This document shows positions 57,830-64,000 of a stretch of DNA of 64,000 nt, piece after piece. A model generated the notes under the pieces. The model was not told the DNA's origin. It did no database searches and saw nothing but the letters and a program-made list of their open reading frames with translations. The stretch covers positions 124,001 to 188,000 of the forward strand of contig JAHGAU010000017.1 of NCBI GenBank assembly GCA_019925105.1, in the 5' to 3' direction. The stretch's first letter is position 1. Every line of letters starts with the position of its first letter. Source of the stretch: Niebla homalea (taxonomy: Eukaryota > Ascomycota > Lecanoromycetes > Lecanorales > Ramalinaceae). The translations under genes and the position numbers were made by a program.

Positions 57830-59368
57830 GGGGTTATCGCAAACGTGCATCCCGTACGTATATACCTGCCACAAAGACACACAGAGAGAGAAGGCGGGAG
57901 AAAAGGAGAGAAAGGGGGGGGGAGAGGTGGATGCGTCTGATCGATCGTTCAAGGAAGCCGGCCCCCCATGGAGATGGGATAATAGGATGAATGGACGAGA
58001 TGGGATGGGTAATAGGATGTATGAATGGATGGGATGGGATGCATAAATGGATGGGATGAGATGGGGGGTCATCACAAACGCGCACGCCCGTGCGTACGTA
58101 CGTACAAGAGAGAGGGAGAGAGGGAGAGAGGGAGAGAGGGAGAGGGAGAGAGTAGGGGAGAGAGCGAGGGAGAGAGCGAGGGAGAGAGGAGGAGATGGAT
58201 ACGTCTAATCAATCGTATAAGGAAGGCGCTTAAAGGGCATAGAGATAGAGATGGGATAATAGGATAAATAAATGGGATGGGATGGGATAGGATGGGATGG
58301 GGTAGGATGGGATAGGACGGGATGGGATGGGATGGGGAGGGGGGTTTATCCCAACGCGCGCCCCGTACGTGCCAGAGAGAGAGAGGGGAGGGAAGAGAGG
58401 GAGGGGGAGAGATGGATGCGTCTGATCGATCGTACAAGGAAGCCGGCCCCCCATGGAGATGGTGTAATAGGATGGATGGGATGGCATGGGATGGCATGGG
58501 ATGGCATGGGGAGGGGGGTTTATCCCAACGCGCGCCACGTACGTGCCACGGAGAGAGACGGAGGGGGAGAGGGAGAGGGGGAGGGAGAGATGGATGGATG
58601 CGTCTGATCGATCGTAAAGGAAGCCGGCCCCCCATGGAGATGGAATAATAGGATGGATGGGATGGGATGGGATGGGGGGTCTGTCCCAAACGCGCAACCC
58701 GTAAGGTACGTACGATGCCCCTGAGAGAGAGAGGGAGGGGTAAGAGATAGAAGGGGGAGGGGGAGGGATGGATCGTACAAGGAAGCCGTGAGGGGGAGGG
58801 CATAGAGATGGGATAGTAGGATGGATGCGATGGATGGGATGGGATGGATAAATGGGATGGGGTGGGGGGGTTTATGCAGACGCGCGTCCCGTAACGTACG
58901 TGGGTTGCCCCCGAGAGAGAAGGGGGGGGAGAGAGATAGATGCGTCCGATCGATCGTACAAGGAAGCCGGCCCCCCATGGAGATGGGATAATATGATGAA
59001 TGGACGAGATGGGAGGGGATGGGATGGGATGGGGGTTTATGCCAACGCGCGCCCCGTATGTACGTTGCCCCCGAGAGAAAAGGGGGTGGGAGAGAGGGGG
59101 AGGGATGGATGCGTTTCGATCGTACAAGGAATTCGCCAGGGGGATGGAGATGGGATAATTGGATGGATGGGATGGGGAGGGGATGGGGAGGGGGGTTTAT
59201 GCCAACGCGCGCCCTGTGCGTACCTGCCCTAAAGAGTGAGAGAGAGGGAGAGGGGGGGATGCGTCTGATCGATCGTACAAGGAAACCGCCCGGGGGGGCC
59301 ATGGAGGTGGGATAGTGGGATGGATGGGATTGGAGGGGGAAGGTAGGTTGGTAGGTAGGTAGGTAGGG
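57830..59368 (+). repeat. Degenerate purine-rich tandem repeat array
   Basis: Eight imperfect units of about 160-280 bp. Each unit has, in order, a core like AACGCGCGCCCCGTACGTGCC (seen near 57838, 58072, 58346, 58521, 58683, 58869, 59039 and 59200), a GA-rich tract (GAGAGGGAG), the block TGCGTCTGATCGATCGTACA followed by AGGAAGCCGGCC, and a GGATGGGAT run. Unit length varies mainly through the GA and GGGAT runs. The plus strand is strongly purine-rich and has many closely spaced G runs. Long ORFs on either strand here are by-products of the repeat and have no start or domain support. A (GGTA)n run closes the array. Confidence 0.92.
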
Positions 59369-60138
59369 ATATGGGTGTGTTAATGTTTCAGGGCAACAAA
59401 AATGTTGATGTTTGGGAATGATATCGCGTATTTATATATATATGCAAAACATAAAACATGGAACGTGGAAAATGGTGGGTAGGGGCAGCGGTTGGACAAG
59501 ATTTACTCGTCTGCACACGGCACATTGGTGTTTTTATAATCTTGAAGCTGTTGGAGGGTGATTTAAATCAGATAGAACGGATCATCTGATATAAGATGCG
59601 CGAAATGTTGGTTTGAGCGTGCGAGTTTGCTTTGTTTGTCCTGTTCTGTTTTTTCTCTTTCACTTCTTTCTTTCGACCGACCTTGATCGGATGAGCGAGG
59701 AGATGCCTGTGACACGGGGTTGAGATGTTTGGAGTGTTGAGATGAGATGTGTGCACACTGGGTTAATCAATGTAGCAAGAGAGAGCAGCATGTATTATCT
59801 GCGAAAGGAAATCCTGGCTCATCGCGGTGGTGGTGGTGGTTGTTGTATGTTCTGATGGGTTTTGTTCATCGTAATGGAATTAGGGGTTTTGCGCGGAGAG
59901 GATTGGGGAGAGAGAGAGGGTGTGTGTGTTTGAGTGAGTGAGTGAGGGTATGGTAGGGGGCACCACAGTGAAGAAAGTGATAAGCTCATGAGAAGCATGC
60001 GGTTGTCATCTTCACTTGAATCAACCCATCGGGAGCTGTGGAAACTCATCAAAGACAGAAGGATTAAGGATCTTTAGCTTGGGTCATCTCAGCTTTGCAC
60101 GGTTCATCTGTGCCCAAATTTCCCCAAACGCCGCAGCT
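59369..60138. other. Intergenic
   Basis: No supported gene. AT-rich with TATATA and short G/T runs; it is the 3' flank of the folate gene. Confidence 0.55.
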
Positions 60139-61770
60139 TCATCCCGTGGACTGACCGCTCTCGAGGACTTCTAGGAAGCCACCGACGAGGTGCACACTGC
60201 CAGTAACCAGAACCATGGCTCCCTCGTCATCCCCATCTTCGGCTCGCGCAATTGCCCTGCACCACGCCACAGCCTCCTCGATGCTCCCTTTAACCTCAAC
60301 GCGGGTCTTCGCATCTAGCTCCTTCCACGTCTCTGCGAGTTTCTTCTGCACCTCCAGAGTATCCACGCTCGAGCCGGTGACGTTCATATTCTGCAGATCC
60401 GGCCGGAAGCCGGCTTCCTGGAAGGTCTTGTTGGAGCAAAATACCGCATGCGTGAAGGGTTGTTCCCTGCCGGCACCCGCCGCATCATCCAGGGTCTCGT
60501 GCAACCGCGTCGCCAACGCTGACGCATCCCGTGTTTGCTGGTTGAAAAGCAAGATCCTCTTCCGCTTTCGGGGTTGTGAGGCTTTTTTGATTTCTGACCC
60601 GAACCAGGTCGCCGCTAATGCGATACTCTCCAATGTGTGCCCGGAATCCATACACCACGTCATTGGTCCTTCGACACGGGTCTCGCACCGGCCGCTCAGG
60701 TGTGCTGATTCCAGCCCGCGGACGACTTCGATGGGGAGACCGGCCTTCTCGATCATCTGCTTGTAACCTAGAGCTAGGAGATGGGCGCCCGCGATGGTTA
60801 GGGCGAGGCTGGCGTTGGTGCATTGAAATGTGCCGGCGAGACCGAGCTTGATTTTCGAGAGCTCGGGGAAGGGTGTCACCAGTGTGAGTTTTGTCGGGAC
60901 ATCCTTGGCCCGCCGTTCTAGCACGGCAAAGGCGGTGGCGGGTTGTGGGGCAGTGAAGCAAGGAGCGGAGGATTTCATAATCCCACCTTTGTGCCAGGCA
61001 ATCTCCTCGATTGTGTTGCCAAGAATGGCGGTGTGATCGATACCCAAGGATGTGATGGCGGTGACTGTGGGGCGGGTCAAGATGTTGGTGGAGTCGTATT
61101 CGCCGCCGACACCGCATTCGATGATGGCGGTGTCGACGCCTTCGGAGAGGTAGGCGTGGAAGGCCATGAGGGTAAGGAAGCGGAAGTAGGATGGCTTGGC
61201 GGTCACATCTGTCGGTTCGGAGCGTTGGCGAGCGGCAGATTCAAAACGGTCCCAAGTTTCGAAGAAGTATTGGGCGAAGCTGGATTCGGTGAGGGGCTCA
61301 TTGTTGATCTGGATCCGCTCACGGACAAAGCGAAGGTGTGGAGAGGTGTAGAGGCCGATTTTATGAATGACTGGGTTTGGATGCTTGGGCGAAGGCAAGT
61401 ATTGAGCCAGGATGGAGGATATGAAAGTGCTGGTTGAACCTTTGCCTTTGGTACCGGCTATGTGGATTGGTTTCAGGCGATTGAAGTCGGCAGGCTGGAT
61501 GCTGTCGTGTCAATGGGATAGGAGGAGACAGATATATATTGACATGAAAATTTCACACCTCATAACCAAGCCTTTGAACCCAGTCGAGCATCTCGGCTTT
61601 TGCTGTTTCATTCATACGGCCACCGCTCTTTCGAACGGCTTCAACGACGGTGGCATTGGATTGGAGGGTGTTGAGAGCGGCGATGGCATCCTATCATCAT
61701 CTTCAGTACATGATTGATGTCACTGGATCTACTCTGCTGATCAAACACTCACGCCATAGGTTCGACTCAT
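60139..61770 (-). CDS. MET7: Folylpolyglutamate synthase
   Basis: Exons 61770-61753, 61690-61557 and 61501-60139 give 504 residues in one frame. The enzyme adds glutamate residues to reduced folates, which keeps them in the cell and active in methionine and purine synthesis. The ATP loop HIAGTKGKGST is near residues 65-75 and IGLYTSPHLRFVRERIQIN follows, the folate-binding region of the family. Then come IECGVGGEYDSTN and GIDHTAILGNTIEEIAWHKGGIMK, the second signature. The C-terminal domain shows RILLFNQQTRDA. The wording fits FPGS rather than dihydrofolate synthase. The first exon is only 18 nt (six codons). No clear mitochondrial presequence is seen with this start. Confidence 0.9.
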
Positions 61771-62182
61771 TTTGCTCGAAGAGGAGCTCGATCGGACAAG
61801 AACACAGACAATTGGGAATGACTGAACTGCCCATGTTCTGTGCATAGGCCACTCATATACAGCCGCTACACCTGAGCGGGATGTCTTGGGGTACCATCTT
61901 GGTCAGCAAGGCCTGATTGGCCTCCTCAGAGTATGAGTCAATCAAGGACTGCTGTACTTGTACGTGAACCAGACATTCAAAGTGGAGAAAATGGGGAGAG
62001 TGGGGCTCCCCAGGGTCCGCGAAAACGCGAAAATCACGTGCTTCTCATCTTGGGATAGCGTTCTTTCCCTGGAAAAGGTGGGAAAAGGGGGTGAGGGTCG
62101 CAATACTACAGGGTGAATTGTCAATTGTGAATTTTGAGTTGTATATTGCGATCCCTATCTCTACACAGCCATAATGGGCTTT
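61771..62182. other. Intergenic between folate and Sac1 genes
   Basis: About 400 bases without a supported gene. It contains the promoter of the folylpolyglutamate synthase gene and the 3' end of the Sac1 gene, both on the minus strand. Confidence 0.6.
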
Positions 62183-64000
62183 TCACTGTATTCGCTTCTT
62201 GGTCCCTTCCTCTAGATGGCCCAGGCGGGTATTGCTTGCTCCACGCTCATGCTTTGAGACCAGACTGCCAATCAGGGGATCCTTCACCACCCGACTCATT
62301 GTCTCTTGGAAACCTTCTGCTGCCCAGCGAGGAGTATTGAGCTTGGGCCAATTGACCTGGCATCTCCTCGTCAGTACACCATCATCACGCCAACACGAAC
62401 GCGCGCAGGAAGCCAAGAGACTCACATATAACATGCCATTACCCCATACGAACCTCCCGCACCACGCCCCTACCGCCATACACACAAATGCAAACACTCT
62501 CAATGGCCAGATCGTCGTCTCTGGGCTCGTCCGAGTCAATCCTGTCACTAATATAAAGAACATGCATGCGGCCAAGACATATGGTACTGCCTGCACGAGC
62601 ACTGGCCGGCGATCTTTGAACACCAAGTTCGTACCCGCGGGGGCCGGATGGTAATTCCCCAAGAACAGGTCAAATGCATCTTGCCTGGGCCCGTCGCCAA
62701 AGTTGTTCTTCACGTAGCGGGTAAGTGAATTATTCAGATCCTGCATGGCGCCTGCCCGCGTCCGCTCGCCCGTACGGGTGAAGTCCGTCTTGAGTGCGCC
62801 GGTGCCCGAGTAGGACTTGCTGACAACATCGGCATTGTCAGCCCAAATATTGCGGAAAAAATGCGCAAACGCGGCGTCGTCGTCGGCGGACTCCCCCAGC
62901 CTCAGCACGCCGATATCAGTGAGTTGACGGGTCAAAGTCCAGCGCGCTAGCATGGTTTGCACCACATTCGTACGGTCCAGGCAGTCCATACAGTTCGTGC
63001 GGACTACCGCGGTCTGTTGGTTGCGAACTTCAAGCCGCCCCTGCGGGTCCGCAGGCATGTCGAACCCTCGGAAGTACTGTCCTTTGCGTAAACCATCGGT
63101 GAGTTGGTCCAGAAGCAGCTGCGCGCGGTGCCATTGCAAGCCCTTGGTTTCGTTGTGGAAGTCGAAGTAGATGTAATGGAGGCGGTCGTAGGCTTGGTGT
63201 TTTTGGCTGGCTTCGACGATGTGGATTTTCTCGTCGGTGACATAGTCTGTTTGGGTGGCTTCCTCAGGGCTGGAGACGAGAAGGCGAACCATCTGCTCGT
63301 AGGCTCGTTTGACCTTGTCTTCACGACCGCGCTGATTGACAAGGTTGACGAGGTAATTGTCACCGTAGAGGCTTATTTGCTCGTCGAAGTGTTTGCGCGC
63401 CGCATCAATAGCGGTTTCCACGCCTCGAACTTGAAGGCTGGGGGTATAATGCAATGTGTTGATTTCTGCCCAATAGACAGGCACGCTACCGCGGGTTTGG
63501 ATGTAAGACATGACCTGGGTTTCATGGCCGTCGTTGACAACTCGACCATTCTGCATGCCTCCGCCTCCGGCAAACCCGCTTGGGGTGGCCTCGCTTTCGT
63601 TCAAAATGACAACCTGCTCGGTCTCATTGTAATTGGCGACGTGGCCCAGATCATCAATTCCACGTGTGAGGTACCTCGTGCCAGCCCGATGCCTCGATCT
63701 TCGAGTGATGAGGGTGAATGAGAAAGGAGTGCCTTTGACGTTGGTACTTGTGATTCTCATCATGCCAAACATGACAGGCAATATGAATGGATCCACTCCA
63801 GGTTGTGCTCCCCCACGTAGACCCGACGCACTTCCAGCTCCTGTGGCGAGATCTATGAGGTCAGATTGCACGAAGCGATTCCAAAAGAAGCGATCGTCTG
63901 CTCTTTTCCATAATGGCTGTGATAGATCGGACTGGGCTTGCCGTTGAAAGCTGTTGGTGAGATCGAATGAATACGAGAAGTACATCGGGCCATTCTTCAG
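62183..64000 (-). CDS. SAC1: Sac1 phosphoinositide phosphatase (5' partial)
   Basis: The frame is open to the window edge, so the N-terminus is missing. Sac1 removes phosphate from PI4P and other phosphoinositides at the ER and Golgi. The visible part begins at the conserved YFSYSFDLT of the SAC domain. The catalytic loop is C-x5-R in RTNCMDCLDRTN. Two hydrophobic segments near the C-terminus (PVLVQAVPYVLAACMFFILV and a second beginning VFAFVCMAVGAW) are the membrane anchors. A 69-nt intron at 62357-62425 (GTGAGT...GCCAG) is in frame and has no stop, so an unspliced reading gives 23 extra residues between GNGMLY and VNWPKLN; the family wording supports splicing. The last exon is 62356-62183. 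Confidence 0.93.
   Translation of the reverse strand: MKNGPMYFSYSFDLTNSFQRQAQSDLSQPLWKRADDRFFWNRFVQSDLIDLATGAGSASGLRGGAQPGVDPFILPVMFGMMRITSTNVKGTPFSFTLITRRSRHRAGTRYLTRGIDDLGHVANYNETEQVVILNESEATPSGFAGGGGMQNGRVVNDGHETQVMSYIQTRGSVPVYWAEINTLHYTPSLQVRGVETAIDAARKHFDEQISLYGDNYLVNLVNQRGREDKVKRAYEQMVRLLVSSPEEATQTDYVTDEKIHIVEASQKHQAYDRLHYIYFDFHNETKGLQWHRAQLLLDQLTDGLRKGQYFRGFDMPADPQGRLEVRNQQTAVVRTNCMDCLDRTNVVQTMLARWTLTRQLTDIGVLRLGESADDDAAFAHFFRNIWADNADVVSKSYSGTGALKTDFTRTGERTRAGAMQDLNNSLTRYVKNNFGDGPRQDAFDLFLGNYHPAPAGTNLVFKDRRPVLVQAVPYVLAACMFFILVTGLTRTSPETTIWPLRVFAFVCMAVGAWCGRFVWGNGMLYVSLLASCARSCWRDDGVLTRRCQVNWPKLNTPRWAAEGFQETMSRVVKDPLIGSLVSKHERGASNTRLGHLEEGTKKRIQ

Noticed and set aside
58072..59302. Long minus-strand ORFs (351 and 260 codons) across the repeat array
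   Set aside because: They are Ser/Pro/His/Ile-rich translations of the tandem repeat, occur in several frames at once, and have no start context or domain.
57830..59368. Array considered as a CRISPR or as telomeric repeat
   Set aside because: Units are 160-280 bp, variable and purine-rich, without short identical repeats and unique spacers; the GGGAT runs are not a uniform telomere repeat and the site is flanked by ordinary genes.

Overview
This window is nuclear DNA of a filamentous ascomycete (Pezizomycotina; Dothideomycetes is my guess, not shown). The evidence is introns of about 45-125 nt with GT...AG borders and CTAAC/CTGAC-type branch sites, a double-CFEM GPI protein, an Rrn9 homologue, and a RID/Masc1-class cytosine methyltransferase. 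No tRNA, rRNA, CRISPR array or intact transposon was seen. Exon joins below were read by eye from splice signals, frame and family conservation.

Layout. 1-5.5 kb is gene-poor, with two short minus-strand ORFs sharing a GSQF motif. 5.5-11.2 kb holds an ankyrin-repeat protein, a secreted Cys-rich protein whose frame is broken by a 14-bp tandem duplication, and the CFEM protein. 11.2-25.2 kb is gene-poor and relic-like; it contains two more GSQF genes and a fragment similar to the broken secreted gene. 25.2-33.4 kb is housekeeping: BolA, an ACSF3-like acyl/malonyl-CoA synthetase, a nuclear-type protein with a DUF7924-like C-terminus, and a six-exon eIF4E. 34.5-40.9 kb has an unresolved CxxC protein gene, Rrn9, the RID-like methyltransferase and a small secreted protein gene.

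42.3-51.6 kb is the most unusual part. Seven two-exon genes encode small cytosolic-looking Cys/His proteins with the pattern C-x(7-8)-C-x-[H/C]-x(7-8)-C-x2-H-x(5-7)-C, a phase-2 intron just after this module, then usually a CxxC pair in exon 2. The family is not one I recognise. One member has an in-frame stop, one has two modules and a frame-shifting 110-bp tandem duplication, one carries a 19-residue tandem repeat, and one is inverted. It looks like a rapidly evolving, birth-and-death gene cluster.

52.1-64 kb returns to conserved genes: nicotinate phosphoribosyltransferase (NAD salvage), an NYN-like/CCCH zinc-finger protein, folylpolyglutamate synthase, and a Sac1 phosphoinositide phosphatase that runs off the right edge. 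Between the CCCH gene and the folate gene lies a 1.5-kb array of degenerate purine-rich tandem repeats.
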